Notes: generated by a model from the sequence alone, not told the origin. DNA of 41,032 nucleotides from Nitrospira sp. CG24B (GCA_002869845.2 NEWS02000004.1:620057-661088); one strand, 5' to 3'; shown: positions 11,447-20,016, counted from the stretch's first letter. Numbers and translations: made by a program.

Positions 11447-11761
11447 ATGTACGCGATTGTTGAAACAGGTGGAAAGCAATATCGAGTCGAGGCTGGGGCA
11501 ACGGTTCAGGTCGAACGGCTGCCAGGAGACGTCGGGGCTGAGGTAGAACTCGGCCAGGTCCGTCTCGTGCATGGTGACGCTGGTGTTCTACTTGGACAGC
11601 CTCTCATTAACGGGGCCAAGGTCACGGCTGAAATCGTGCAGCAAGGTCGAACCCGATCAATTACTGTTTTTAAGAAAAAGCGCCGCAAGGGCTATCGCCG
11701 CACCCGTGGACACCGACAAGGATTCACCAAGCTGTTGATTACGAATATTGCAACGGCCTAA
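11447..11761 (+). CDS. rplU: 50S ribosomal protein L21
   Basis: 104 aa ribosomal protein. It begins MYAIVETGGKQYRVE, has the FKKKRRKGYRRTRGHRQ RNA-binding stretch near 75-91, and ends TKLLITNIATA, all typical of bL21. An AAAAGGA ribosome binding site precedes the ATG. It heads the classical rplU-rpmA-obgE cluster, with rpmA 21 bases downstream. Confidence 0.97.
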   Translation: MYAIVETGGKQYRVEAGATVQVERLPGDVGAEVELGQVRLVHGDAGVLLGQPLINGAKVTAEIVQQGRTRSITVFKKKRRKGYRRTRGHRQGFTKLLITNIATA

Positions 11762-11782
11762 AGACATAAGAAGGACTTACCC

Positions 11783-12046
11783 ATGGCAACAAACAAAGGT
11801 GGCGGATCTTCACGTAACGGTCGTGACAGCAATCCTCAATATTTGGGGGTCAAGGCCTATGGTGGTCAGACCGTAACAGCCGGCAGCATCATCGTCCGCC
11901 AACGCGGCACCAAATTTTTCCCTGGATTCAATGTGGACCTTGGAAGAGACCATACCCTATTCGCTACCATGAGCGGTGTGGTCAAGTTCGAAGGTGGACG
12001 CGGCAGACGAAAAGTCAGTGTATATCCTGTTCCGGCCAAGTCCTGA
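11783..12046 (+). CDS. rpmA: 50S ribosomal protein L27
   Basis: 87 aa ribosomal protein next to the peptidyl transferase centre. The N-terminus [19 protein letters not shown] and the motif [15 protein letters not shown] are diagnostic of bL27. There is no N-terminal cleavable extension of the Firmicutes kind. It is cotranscribed with rplU. Confidence 0.97.
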   Translation: MATNKGGGSSRNGRDSNPQYLGVKAYGGQTVTAGSIIVRQRGTKFFPGFNVDLGRDHTLFATMSGVVKFEGGRGRRKVSVYPVPAKS

Positions 12047-12164
12047 TTCGCTTTCCTGCCTCTTCCGTTACGATCACGCTGGCTAAATTCTCTCTCCCTC
12101 TCTGCTCAGGGTCGGATATACTTTTCTACTCGTCGTGACCGAGCAGGCTACGGAACGTTGACAG

Positions 12165-13193
12165 ATGATGTTTGTCGATGAAGCACGCATCGCGGTACGA
12201 GCCGGTCGTGGCGGAAACGGCATCTGCAGTTTCCGCAGGGAGATGTTTGTTCCGCGTGGAGGCCCAGACGGTGGAGATGGAGGCAACGGTGGCGACATCG
12301 TCATGACGGCCTCCCATCGATTGACGACCCTGCTCGACCTCCGCTACCTCAACCACTATGAGGCTGAGAACGGGCGACACGGTGGAGCATCCAATTGCAC
12401 CGGTCGTTCCGGAGAAGATCTAACCATCATGGTTCCAGTTGGCACCATTGTCTCCGATGACCAGACGAAAGAAATACTCGTGGATTTTGTCGAAGATGGC
12501 CAGACGGCTATCATCGCCCACGGAGGACGAGGCGGAAAAGGTAACAGCAACTTCGCGACTTCCGTCAATCGAGTGCCGACGAAGTGCACTTCTGGAACTC
12601 CTGGCGAAGAACAAACCTTGCGGCTTGAGCTGAAACTGCTCGCCGACATCGGACTGGTTGGTTTTCCAAACGCCGGCAAATCGACGCTCATTGCAGCCAT
12701 CTCAGCGGCTCGGCCAAAAATTGCTGACTATCCCTTCACGACGTTGATCCCCAATCTCGGCATTGTCAAGTTGGGATCCGACGGAAGTTTTGTCGTGGCC
12801 GATATTCCCGGCCTAATTGAAGGCGCCCACGAGGGGAAAGGCCTGGGCGTACAGTTTCTCCGCCATATCGAACGGACCGCGTTCTTGCTCCACTTGATCG
12901 ATGTCTCAGAATGGGCCCCCGATGATCCCGTGGCCAGCTTTGAGACTTTGCGGCGGGAACTTGCCGCCTATGACGGAGGGCTCACCACACGCTCTTTCGC
13001 CGTCGTGCCAACCAAGATCGATGTGATCGGCACAAGCGAACGGCTGGCTCAGCTGCAGACCTATTGTCGCCTCAACGGCTATCCTTGCTTGCCCATTTCC
13101 GCCGCCACGAATCAAGGGCTTGCTGACTTAATCACCTACCTCGGGAAACAGGTCGTGCGTGTACGGAAGACGCCATGCGAGACCAGCTCCTAG
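12165..13193 (+). CDS. obgE: Obg GTPase, ribosome assembly factor
   Basis: 342 aa GTPase involved in 50S maturation and stringent control. The Gly-rich Obg domain (1-160) contains GGPDGGDGGNGGD and GRGGKGN. The G domain has P-loop GFPNAGKST near 166, switch region DYPFTTLIPNLG, DIPGLIEGAHEGKGLG, and a VPTKIDV base-recognition motif in place of NKxD. The C-terminal extension found in some Obg proteins is absent. ATG 12165 is used; the next codon is also ATG and could be the real start. It overlaps proB by 19 bases. Confidence 0.95.
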   Translation: MMFVDEARIAVRAGRGGNGICSFRREMFVPRGGPDGGDGGNGGDIVMTASHRLTTLLDLRYLNHYEAENGRHGGASNCTGRSGEDLTIMVPVGTIVSDDQTKEILVDFVEDGQTAIIAHGGRGGKGNSNFATSVNRVPTKCTSGTPGEEQTLRLELKLLADIGLVGFPNAGKSTLIAAISAARPKIADYPFTTLIPNLGIVKLGSDGSFVVADIPGLIEGAHEGKGLGVQFLRHIERTAFLLHLIDVSEWAPDDPVASFETLRRELAAYDGGLTTRSFAVVPTKIDVIGTSERLAQLQTYCRLNGYPCLPISAATNQGLADLITYLGKQVVRVRKTPCETSS

Positions 13194-14296
13194 GACACGC
13201 GAAGCGGATCATCATCAAGATCGGCAGCAGCCTGATCGCTTCGCGCGCGGAAGGTCTGCGCCCCCAACACATTGAGCGATTGGCTGATGACATCGCGATA
13301 CTCCGAACAGCGGGTCGGGAAATCCTGGTGGTCTCTTCCGGTGCCATCATCTCCGGTATCCGAAAGTTGGAACTGAAGGAGTATCCCAAGAGCCTCCCGG
13401 TCAAGCAAGCGGCCGCAGCCGTGGGGCAGAGCCGGCTCATGTGGGCCTATGAAAAAGCGTTTGAACGTCTCGATATTCGCGTGGCGCAGATTCTGCTCAC
13501 CCACCAAGATCTCGCTGATCGCCGCCGATTTCTGAACGCCCGCCATACACTCGTGGCACTCATCGGTTTCGGCATCGTGCCCATCATCAATGAAAACGAC
13601 ACCGTCGCGGTCGATGAAATCAGGGTTGGTGACAACGACACGCTCGCAAGCGAAGTGGCTCACCTGGCCGATGCGGACTTACTGGTGATTCTCTCTGACG
13701 TCGACGGGCTGTATACGGAAGATCCGCGCAAAAACCCGTCGGCCACATTGATTCCGCTGATTACGGAGATTACCCAAGATATCGAGCGCCTGGCAGGAGT
13801 ATCCAGCACCTTTGAAGGGACCGGCGGAATGGCGACGAAGCTTCGAGCCGCCAAGAAAGTCGGTGAGTACGGAATTCCGACATTAGTGCTCAATGGCGAA
13901 CGGGCCGGACTCCTCCCAACGGTCCTTAGCGGAGGACCCGGTGGCAGTCTCTTTCTCGCCCGGGAGCGTCGGCTGACCAGTCGTAAACATTGGATCGCCT
14001 TTACGCTGCGCCCTCACGGCCAGATCCATCTCGACCAGGGGGCGGTAGATGCCTTGACCAAGCGAGGCAAAAGCCTGCTGGCATCCGGGATCCTCCAGGT
14101 GACGGGATCATTTGAAGCCGGCGATCCGGTCAGCTGCCTCGATACGGACGGAAAAGAATTCGCAAAAGGCCTGGTAAACGTGTCGTCCGACTTATTAGGG
14201 CAGATGAAAGGTCTCAAGACCACGGACATTCAGGCACAGTTTGGACCTCAAGAGTACGAGGAAGTTATTCACCGAGACAACCTAGTCATCCTCTAG
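13175..14296 (+). CDS. proB: Glutamate 5-kinase with PUA domain
   Basis: 373 aa enzyme for the first step of proline synthesis, phosphorylating the glutamate gamma-carboxylate. The kinase domain has IIIKIGSSLIA near 12, VSSGAIISGIRKL, QSRLMWAYEKAF, INENDTVAVDEIRVGDNDTLA and LSDVDGLY. A PUA domain occupies about 280-373. Its start lies inside the 3' end of obgE, which suggests translational coupling. No proA is visible in the window. Confidence 0.95.
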   Translation: MRDQLLGHAKRIIIKIGSSLIASRAEGLRPQHIERLADDIAILRTAGREILVVSSGAIISGIRKLELKEYPKSLPVKQAAAAVGQSRLMWAYEKAFERLDIRVAQILLTHQDLADRRRFLNARHTLVALIGFGIVPIINENDTVAVDEIRVGDNDTLASEVAHLADADLLVILSDVDGLYTEDPRKNPSATLIPLITEITQDIERLAGVSSTFEGTGGMATKLRAAKKVGEYGIPTLVLNGERAGLLPTVLSGGPGGSLFLARERRLTSRKHWIAFTLRPHGQIHLDQGAVDALTKRGKSLLASGILQVTGSFEAGDPVSCLDTDGKEFAKGLVNVSSDLLGQMKGLKTTDIQAQFGPQEYEEVIHRDNLVIL

Positions 14297-14305
14297 TGCT
14301 GAGTC

Positions 14306-15076
14306 ATGAATTCTTCGAGCCCCGATCTTCGGCACCCAGCACTCAGCTCGCATCGCCCGCTCAGCGAGGCGAGCGCCAAACACGTACCCCTCAAAGTGGG
14401 CCTGCTCGGTGGAAGCTTCAATCCTATTCATAATGGTCACCTGACCATTGCTCAGCACGTCCATGAGCGCATGCAGCTCTCCCAGGTCCTTTTCATACCA
14501 ACCGGCGATCCACCTCATAAGCGGGACGGCTCACTGGCTCCGGCGAATGTTCGGCTTGAAATGGTCCGGCTTGCGATTGCTGACAACCCGCTGTTCACAG
14601 TATCGGACATCGAGATACAGAGAAAAGGAAAGTCCTACTCGATCGATACTATCCGGGCGTTACACCATCACTATGGCCCATCCACGGAGCTGTTCTTCAT
14701 TATTGGGCTCGACGCGTTTCTAGACTTCCCGACATGGAGAGAGCCAACAGAGCTCTTACGGATCTGCCATGTCGTGGTCGTTCCAAGACCGGGGCAATCT
14801 TTTCGGGCATTGACTGGGATGTCACTGCTCCCCACACTCGATCCTGCCGGACTGACAGGGCTAGACACCGGTGCCCTCAACAGACTAGACATCGCCAGCA
14901 CCTCTGATCCAGGAGTCACCTGCCTCGCCTTTCCACCCTGTCCCACCTCGGCCTCAGAGATTAGACGGAGAGTTCGGAACAAACTCCCCTTGGTAAATAT
15001 GTTGCCCCCCCTGATACAATCTTATATACTTCACCATAGCCTTTATCAGGAGGAGAGCGATCACACGCGCATCTAA
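14306..15076 (+). CDS. nadD: Nicotinate-nucleotide adenylyltransferase
   Basis: 256 aa enzyme making deamido-NAD from nicotinate mononucleotide and ATP. The nucleotidyltransferase motif GGSFNPIHNGHL starts near residue 36, followed by FIPTGDPPHKR, SYSIDTIRAL, FIIGLDAFLDFPTW and SASEIRRRV. Residues 1-30 are an unusual Ser/His-rich leader before the conserved VPLKVGLLGG, so the native start may be later, although no good alternative ATG is present. Its 3' end carries the ribosome binding site for rsfS. Confidence 0.94.
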   Translation: MNSSSPDLRHPALSSHRPLSEASAKHVPLKVGLLGGSFNPIHNGHLTIAQHVHERMQLSQVLFIPTGDPPHKRDGSLAPANVRLEMVRLAIADNPLFTVSDIEIQRKGKSYSIDTIRALHHHYGPSTELFFIIGLDAFLDFPTWREPTELLRICHVVVVPRPGQSFRALTGMSLLPTLDPAGLTGLDTGALNRLDIASTSDPGVTCLAFPPCPTSASEIRRRVRNKLPLVNMLPPLIQSYILHHSLYQEESDHTRI

Positions 15077-15479
15077 GGCCACCGCCCTCGCTGTAGCCAG
15101 GGCCATGCTCGACAAGAAGGCCCTTGATGTCCAAGTCCTCCATGTCGCCCCGCTGACGTCAATCGCTGATTATTTGGTCATTGGGTCGGCTGAATCCGAC
15201 CGACAAACACGCGCGATCGCTGATTTCGTCGCTGATGTTCTTGCACGCGTGGGTCAACGGCCACTGAGCCTTGAGGGTACCACATCGGGCCAGTGGGTCC
15301 TGATCGATTTTGGCGACGTCGTCGCCCATGTATTCAGACAAGACACGCGCTCGCATTATGCCCTTGAGCGTCTATGGAGCGATGCACAGCAGATTCCCGT
15401 TCCGGGCGAAGCGTCGGTTCCGATAGCCGCCGCAAAGGGGCGGATGACCCAGAAGGCGACTTCACAGAAGATGGTCTAG
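15060..15479 (+). CDS. rsfS: Ribosome silencing factor RsfS
   Basis: RsfS binds L14 and blocks subunit joining in starvation. The family core is clear: DKKALDVQVLHV, TSIADYLVIGSAESDRQTRAIAD, and WVLIDFGDVVAHVF near the end. The first ATG (15105) cuts off the conserved first helix. The frame is open upstream and AGGAGG (15048-15053) sits six bases before an in-frame ATC at 15060, giving ITRASKATALAVARAMLDKK, which restores that helix. No ATG, GTG or TTG lies between. I therefore place the start at 15060 as a possible AUC initiation overlapping the nadD stop; 15105 is the conservative alternative. Confidence 0.85.
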   Translation: MTRASKATALAVARAMLDKKALDVQVLHVAPLTSIADYLVIGSAESDRQTRAIADFVADVLARVGQRPLSLEGTTSGQWVLIDFGDVVAHVFRQDTRSHYALERLWSDAQQIPVPGEASVPIAAAKGRMTQKATSQKMV

Positions 15480-15482
15480 GCC

Positions 15483-16883
15483 ATGTTCAAGCTGCTGATT
15501 ACTATTTTCCTCATCAGCGCCGGCGTATTCATCTACAGCTATTTCCGTGAACTGAATCCAGGAACGATCCTCATCCATACCGCTCCTGGCGCGGAGTTCG
15601 AGCTCAGCCCCGTCACGCTTGTCTTGATTTCCATGGCATGTGGGGCAGTGATTGCAACCTTCGTCGTGGGGCTCCAGCAAACGACGCATTTAATCCTGAA
15701 TTGGCGAAGCAACCGTCTGGTGCGTCGAAAAGAGAAGGTCGACACCCTCCACCGAGACGGAACCCATGCGTTCATGTCAAAACGCACCGTGGACGCCATC
15801 ACGCTCTTGGAGAAGGCCCTGGCGATCGACCCCAATCGAGTCGATTCCCTTCTATGGCTGGGGAATATCTATCGATCAGAACGGAACTTCCCTGAAGCGA
15901 TCCGGCTCCATCAACATGCGCAACGAGTAGACGATCGAAACATCGAGGTGTTGTTGGAATTGGGCAAGGACCTGGAGGACGCCAAACGTTACGAGGAGGC
16001 GCTTCAGGCGCTTCAGCAAATCCTCAAGATCGAACCCGACAACCTGACCGCGCTCATCCGGAAACGGAATCTCAATATCCGTATGGAACGGTGGAGCGAC
16101 GCGCTCGAGATCCAACATCGGTTACTCAAGGCCAATCTTCCCGCCCCTGAGAAGCAAGCCGAAGCCGCCCTGCTCGTCGGATGCATGTATGAAGTCGGAC
16201 GGCAACTGCTTGAACGTGGGCATCCTGATAAAGCCCGGCGCTATTTCAGGGGCGCGATTAAGAAAGATCGTAGCTTCCTGCCTGCCTATATCGGAATCGG
16301 TGAAATTCTGATCCATGAAGGCAAAACGAAGGATGCCGTCGAAATCTTGAAAAAAGTCTATTCGCGGACCCGCAGCGTGATCATCCTCCACCGACTGGAA
16401 GAGCTGTTTCTGGATCAAGGCGAGCCCAGCGAAATTATCCGCGTCTATCAGGAGGCCCTGCAGCAAGATCCACAGAATCCGGTTCTCCAATTCTATTTAG
16501 GCAAGCTCTATTATCGGCTGGAAATGGTGGATGAGGCGTTCGATCAGCTGTCGACAATCGAAGGGCCACAGGATCACCTTTTGGACTATCACAAGATCAT
16601 GGCCAATCTGTACTTGCGGAAGCAACATTTCGAAGAGGCCATTGTGGAATTAAAGAAAGCGCTCAGCTTCAAGAAGCGCGTGGTAGTCCCCTATATCTGC
16701 ACTCAATGTCAGCAGGAATCCGTCGAATGGTCGGGCCGCTGCCGCCGCTGCGCCAAATGGAATACCCTCACCGCCCTCCCCTGGCTCGAAGCCGGCCAAA
16801 CCGCCGCCAGCTCGGCAGGAGAGCCCTCATCTGTCCCCTCCGTGCCCTACCAAGGCATTGCTTCTCCGTTTGAAACCGTGTAG
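15483..16883 (+). CDS. lapB: LapA-LapB fusion protein, TPR regulator of lipopolysaccharide assembly
   Basis: 466 aa. In Escherichia coli, LapA (DUF1049, two membrane helices) and LapB (TPR plus rubredoxin-like metal site) are separate neighbours; LapB controls LpxC turnover by FtsH. Here residues 1-90 carry two hydrophobic helices (about 3-20 and 42-64) followed by a basic RSNRLVRRKEK stretch, which matches LapA. TPR repeats run from about 95 to 400, including AITLLEKALAIDPNRVDSLL. The C-terminus has CTQC and CRRC near 406-425, the LapB rubredoxin-like site. It starts three bases after rsfS. The Pro/Ser-rich last 30 residues are unassigned. Confidence 0.85.
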   Translation: MFKLLITIFLISAGVFIYSYFRELNPGTILIHTAPGAEFELSPVTLVLISMACGAVIATFVVGLQQTTHLILNWRSNRLVRRKEKVDTLHRDGTHAFMSKRTVDAITLLEKALAIDPNRVDSLLWLGNIYRSERNFPEAIRLHQHAQRVDDRNIEVLLELGKDLEDAKRYEEALQALQQILKIEPDNLTALIRKRNLNIRMERWSDALEIQHRLLKANLPAPEKQAEAALLVGCMYEVGRQLLERGHPDKARRYFRGAIKKDRSFLPAYIGIGEILIHEGKTKDAVEILKKVYSRTRSVIILHRLEELFLDQGEPSEIIRVYQEALQQDPQNPVLQFYLGKLYYRLEMVDEAFDQLSTIEGPQDHLLDYHKIMANLYLRKQHFEEAIVELKKALSFKKRVVVPYICTQCQQESVEWSGRCRRCAKWNTLTALPWLEAGQTAASSAGEPSSVPSVPYQGIASPFETV

Positions 16884-17000
16884 GTTTCCGCCAGCGTCTG
16901 CTGATGATTCGACCCGGTAGTGTTGTAGACCCTCTCTCTTCGATTCAATCGATCGGCAGCACAACAGATCATCGCCACATCACAATTTTTTGAGGATCCC

Positions 17001-17993
17001 ATGACCTATATGACCCTGGCGGACAAAGCCATCAATGACGAACCGCTGACGAGAGAAGAATGCCGTTCCGTCTTGAATACGCCGGATGATGAATTGCTTG
17101 CGCTGTTGCACGCAGCCTTTCAAGTCCGATCCAAATACTTTGGCCGTACCGTCCGGCTCCAAATGCTTCAGAATGCCAAGAGCGGAGCCTGCCTAGAAGA
17201 CTGCCACTACTGTTCGCAGTCGTCCATTTCAACGGCGCCGATCGAGCGATACAACCTACTCCCGCAGAAGCAGATGATGGAAGGCGCGCGACAAGCAGCC
17301 GCCTCCAAAGCCCAGCGCTATTGCATCGTCATCAGCGGGCGCAGCCCATTGGATCGGGAAATCGACGAAATTGCCGGAGCGGTCCGCTCAATTAAACAGG
17401 AAGTTCCGATTCAGATCTGTTGCTCACTCGGGCTGATGAGTGAATCTCAAGCCAAGCGCCTGAAAGCAGCCGGCGTCGATCGGGTGAATCACAATCTGAA
17501 CACCAGCGAAGCCTTCCATGCGTCAATCTGCACGACCCACACATTCCAGGACCGTCTGGCAACGATCAAAAACGCGCGCGCGGCGGGATTGGAAATTTGC
17601 TCCGGCGGGATCGTCGGCATGGGTGAGACAGACGAAGACCTGATCGAGTTGGCAACGGCCCTGCGTGACATCAAGCCGGACTCCATTCCCTTGAATATGC
17701 TCACCCCAGTCTCCGGCACCCCGTTGGAACTGGCCGACAACCTCAGCCCACAACGCTGCTTAAAAGTACTGTGCCTCTTCCGGTTCCTCCACCCTCGTAC
17801 CGAAATTCGCATCGCCGGAGGACGGGAACATAATCTGCGCAGCTTACAACCCCTCGCTCTCTATCCCGCCGACTCCGTCTTTGTGAACGGGTACCTCACG
17901 ACTCCAGGCGCACCAGCTCCCGAAGTCTGGGGCATGATCAAAGACTTGGGCTTCACCATCGAAGTGGATTATCAACAGCCCGTCGCCGGCTGA
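17001..17993 (+). CDS. bioB: Biotin synthase
   Basis: 330 aa radical SAM enzyme inserting sulfur into dethiobiotin. The [4Fe-4S] cysteines are Cys64, Cys68 and Cys71 in GACLEDCHYCSQS. The [2Fe-2S] ligands are expected in ICCSLG and in NHNLNTSEAFHASIC, and the conserved Arg in RIAGGREHNLR is present. ATG 17001 follows TGAGGATCCC. No biotin operator is obvious in the 117 bases upstream. No other bio gene is in the window. The next gene starts two bases after its stop. Confidence 0.96.
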   Translation: MTYMTLADKAINDEPLTREECRSVLNTPDDELLALLHAAFQVRSKYFGRTVRLQMLQNAKSGACLEDCHYCSQSSISTAPIERYNLLPQKQMMEGARQAAASKAQRYCIVISGRSPLDREIDEIAGAVRSIKQEVPIQICCSLGLMSESQAKRLKAAGVDRVNHNLNTSEAFHASICTTHTFQDRLATIKNARAAGLEICSGGIVGMGETDEDLIELATALRDIKPDSIPLNMLTPVSGTPLELADNLSPQRCLKVLCLFRFLHPRTEIRIAGGREHNLRSLQPLALYPADSVFVNGYLTTPGAPAPEVWGMIKDLGFTIEVDYQQPVAG

Positions 17994-17995
17994 TC

Positions 17996-18532
17996 GTGAC
18001 CGTGGACGACCGACCGGTTCGACATCCTCGTTGCATTCTTATCGCCGGACCAAACGGCTCGGGAAAGACTACGTTCGCAAGGGAATTTCTGCTTCGTGAG
18101 GTTGGGGTCATCCATTTTGTGAATGCCGACCTCATTGCCGGTGGGCTTTCGCCTCTCCGGCCTGAACTGGCCGCGCGGCAGGCAGGGCGGCTTGTCCTCA
18201 AAGAACTCTCTCGTTTGGCCAGTGCTCGAAAGAATTTTGCGTTTGAAAGCACGTTGAGCGGCCGCACCTATCTTCAACTGCTGAATAAATGGAAGTCTGC
18301 CGGATATCGGATTGAAATCGTGTTCTTATCTTTGCCGTCGGTCCATCTGGCACTGCAACGAATCGCGAGTCGCGTCCGTCAGGGCGGCCATGATGTTCCA
18401 AAATCTGACGTCATCCGCCGCTTCGGTCGCAGTTCGAAAAACTTTCATGCCTTGTATCGCCCTCTTGCCGATGCATGGGCAATTTATGATAATTCAGGGC
18501 CTGCCCCACAGCTGCTGGAGAGGGTCATTTGA
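17996..18532 (+). CDS. Zeta-toxin-like P-loop kinase (COG4185 type)
   Basis: 178 aa P-loop protein of the zeta-toxin superfamily. Walker A is GPNGSGKT (18-25). NADL at 44-47 supplies the conserved Asp46, the substrate motif is FESTLSGR (83-90), and the lid is RVRQGGHDVP (126-135) followed by RRFGRS. Zeta toxins phosphorylate UDP-N-acetylglucosamine and related sugars, but this short chromosomal subgroup has no firmly known substrate. GTG 17996 is only two bases after the bioB stop; a second GTG at 18002 is possible. Its stop overlaps the start of a 51-codon gene by four bases, so the two form a coupled pair. Confidence 0.85.
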   Translation: MTVDDRPVRHPRCILIAGPNGSGKTTFAREFLLREVGVIHFVNADLIAGGLSPLRPELAARQAGRLVLKELSRLASARKNFAFESTLSGRTYLQLLNKWKSAGYRIEIVFLSLPSVHLALQRIASRVRQGGHDVPKSDVIRRFGRSSKNFHALYRPLADAWAIYDNSGPAPQLLERVI

Positions 18533-18684
18533 AGAAAAAGCGGCAGACAGAGAACACACGGTTTGTGCAGAGCGTCGGACGCGCACTCCGTCGAGCTGCC
18601 AAAGCAGCTCGAAAGACCGCCAAGATGTATGGGACGCCGATCTATGTGTGGGAAAATGGCAAGGTAGTGGCGAAGAAACCTTGA
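18529..18684 (+). CDS. Small basic partner of the zeta-like kinase
   Basis: 51 codons from TTG 18529, overlapping the kinase stop as TTGA. The product begins KKKRQTENTRFVQS, continues as a strongly basic helix (RALRRAAKAARKTAKMYG) and ends with GTPIYVWENGKVVAKKP. From memory, mini-proteins with this GTPIYVW-x-GKVVA ending accompany short zeta-like kinases in many genomes; I cannot verify that here. It is a candidate antitoxin or co-factor. It is too small for length-filtered gene callers and easily missed. The absence of an ATG and the tight coupling suggest expression depends on kinase translation. Confidence 0.6.
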   Translation: MKKKRQTENTRFVQSVGRALRRAAKAARKTAKMYGTPIYVWENGKVVAKKP

Positions 18685-18715
18685 GATCCTGACCTCACCC
18701 ACTTGTTAGGCAACG

Positions 18716-18904
18716 CTACTCTGACCCTCCCGCCGCAATGGGTGGCTCTTGACTGGCGATCTTTTCATCAATTAACTGCCGCACGTCATAGTTAGCAAAT
18801 TTCAGATCTCGACGAGCGAGCCCGTAGTGCGTTCTTAGTTTCGTGGCCAGCGCCACTGCTTCGCTGGCTGGTTGATCGTGTTTTGATAGGACTTCGTGCT
18901 CGCC
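18716..18904 (-). pseudogene. Unidentified gene remnant beside the IS element
   Basis: An open minus-strand frame of 62 codons that looks protein-like: a stretch SKHDQPASEAVALATKLR, then THYGLARRDLKFANYDVRQL, ending EPPIAAGGSE. It has no ATG and is closed upstream by a TGA at 18905-18907. A neighbouring frame continues toward the IS element with another protein-like stretch, so a frameshift may have split one gene. The IS630 element is inserted 40 bases further on. Family not recognised. Confidence 0.35.
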
Positions 18905-18947
18905 TCATCGTCTCCTACCACATCTGATACTGGTGGTCCTGGGGCTA

Positions 18948-18966
18948 GAGCCTTTTTGATTTAAGT
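18948..18966 (+). repeat. Left terminal inverted repeat of the IS630 element
   Basis: GAGCCTTTTTGATTTAAGT, directly after a TA. It matches the complement of the right end at 15 of 19 positions. Confidence 0.8.
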
Positions 18967-19019
18967 GCATACGCTCTGTATGATGGCCTTCATTGATCCT
19001 CTCAATGGAGGAGACCAGG

Positions 19020-19959
19020 ATGTATGCCTATTCGCAGGATTTACGGGACCGTGTGTTGCGCGCATTGGAACGTGGGGAGCGTCCGACCGCCATTGCCGAC
19101 CGATTTGAAGTCAGCCGGGTTTGGGTGTACCAGGTGCGGAACCGGCTCACGCAGACGGGACAGCGGAGCAGTTTACCAATTGGAGGCCATCGGCAGTCCC
19201 GGTTGGTCGGGATGGAGCCGACCCTGCGGACTTGGCTGAAGGAAACCGGCGATCTGACACTCGCGGAGCTGTGCACACGGCTGGCGGCACATGGCATCGC
19301 GATCAAGGTGCCCGCGTTGTGGCATCAACTCGATAAATGGAAGCTCACGTTTAAAAAAAACCCTGCACGCCAGCGAGCGAGATCGCACCGACGTGCAAGC
19401 CGCCCGGCGTGAGTGGCAGGCCGCCCAACCGGCTCTGGACATCACGAAACTGGTCTTTCTGGATGAAACGGGGGCGTCGACGAACATGGCCCGGCGCTAC
19501 GGACGCGCCCCGCGTGGTGAACGATGCGTCGCCGCTGTCCCGCACGGACATTGGCACACCACCACGTTCGTCGCCGGACTGCGTCATAATGACCTCTCCG
19601 CTCCGATGGTGGCGGAGGGCGCCATGACCGGAGCCCTCTTTCTAAAATATGTCCAAGAGTTCTTATGCCCGACGCTGCACCCTGGCGATATCGTCATTGC
19701 CGACAACTTACGGAGTCACAAGGTGGCGGGCGTCAAAGAGGCGCTTGCGGCAGTGGGGGCACACATCCGCTATCTCCCGCCGTATTCCCCCGATCTGAAT
19801 CCCATCGAAAAACTGTTTGCCAAACTCAAAGCGCTGCTCCGCAAAGCCGCCCCTCGAACCGTGGATGCGCTCTGGGCTGACATCGGCATGCTGCTCGACC
19901 GCTTCACACCCGCCGAATGCACGCGCTACTTCGCCTCCTCAGGCTATGTAAAGACATAA
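19020..19959 (+). CDS. IS630-family transposase, two frames joined at an A8 run
   Basis: DDE transposase of the IS630/Tc1-mariner superfamily. Frame 1 (19020-19412) starts MYAYSQDLRDRVLRALERGE after GGAGGAG and carries the helix-turn-helix domains. Frame 2 (up to 19959) carries the catalytic part: LDETGAS (first Asp), VIADNLRSHK (second Asp) and LPPYSPDLNPIEKLFAKLK (Glu). The frames overlap at A8 (19353-19360), and a net +1 change joins the protein smoothly. Because the run is a classic slippery or polymerase-slippage site and both halves are otherwise intact, recoding is as likely as mutation. Confidence 0.85.
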
Positions 19960-19972
19960 ACCGAAAATGCTC
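19954..19972 (-). repeat. Right terminal inverted repeat of the IS630 element
   Basis: Reads GAGCATTTTCGGTTTATGT on the minus strand, directly before the TA at 19973-19974. Confidence 0.8.
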
Positions 19973-20016
19973 TAGTGGGAGCAGCAATAGAGTAGCAAAA
20001 GTATATTGTAAGGAGA

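Larger units (their letters stand above)
18948..19972 (+). mobile_element. Complete IS630-family insertion sequence
   Basis: The 1025-bp element is bounded by imperfect terminal inverted repeats (18948-18966 and 19954-19972; 15 of 19 positions match, both outer ends reading GAGC). It is flanked by TA dinucleotides at 18946-18947 and 19973-19974, the target duplication expected for IS630. It encodes one transposase in two overlapping frames. It lies between a decayed gene and tRNA-Ala. Confidence 0.85.

Noticed and set aside
14290..14360. Possible short repeat CTGAG/CAGCACTCAG around the nadD start
   Set aside because: Only a 7-bp match with a long loop; too little to call a repeat family from one site.
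16884..17000. BirA-type operator or riboswitch before bioB
   Set aside because: No dyad of the biotin operator type and no conserved riboswitch core seen in the 117 bases.
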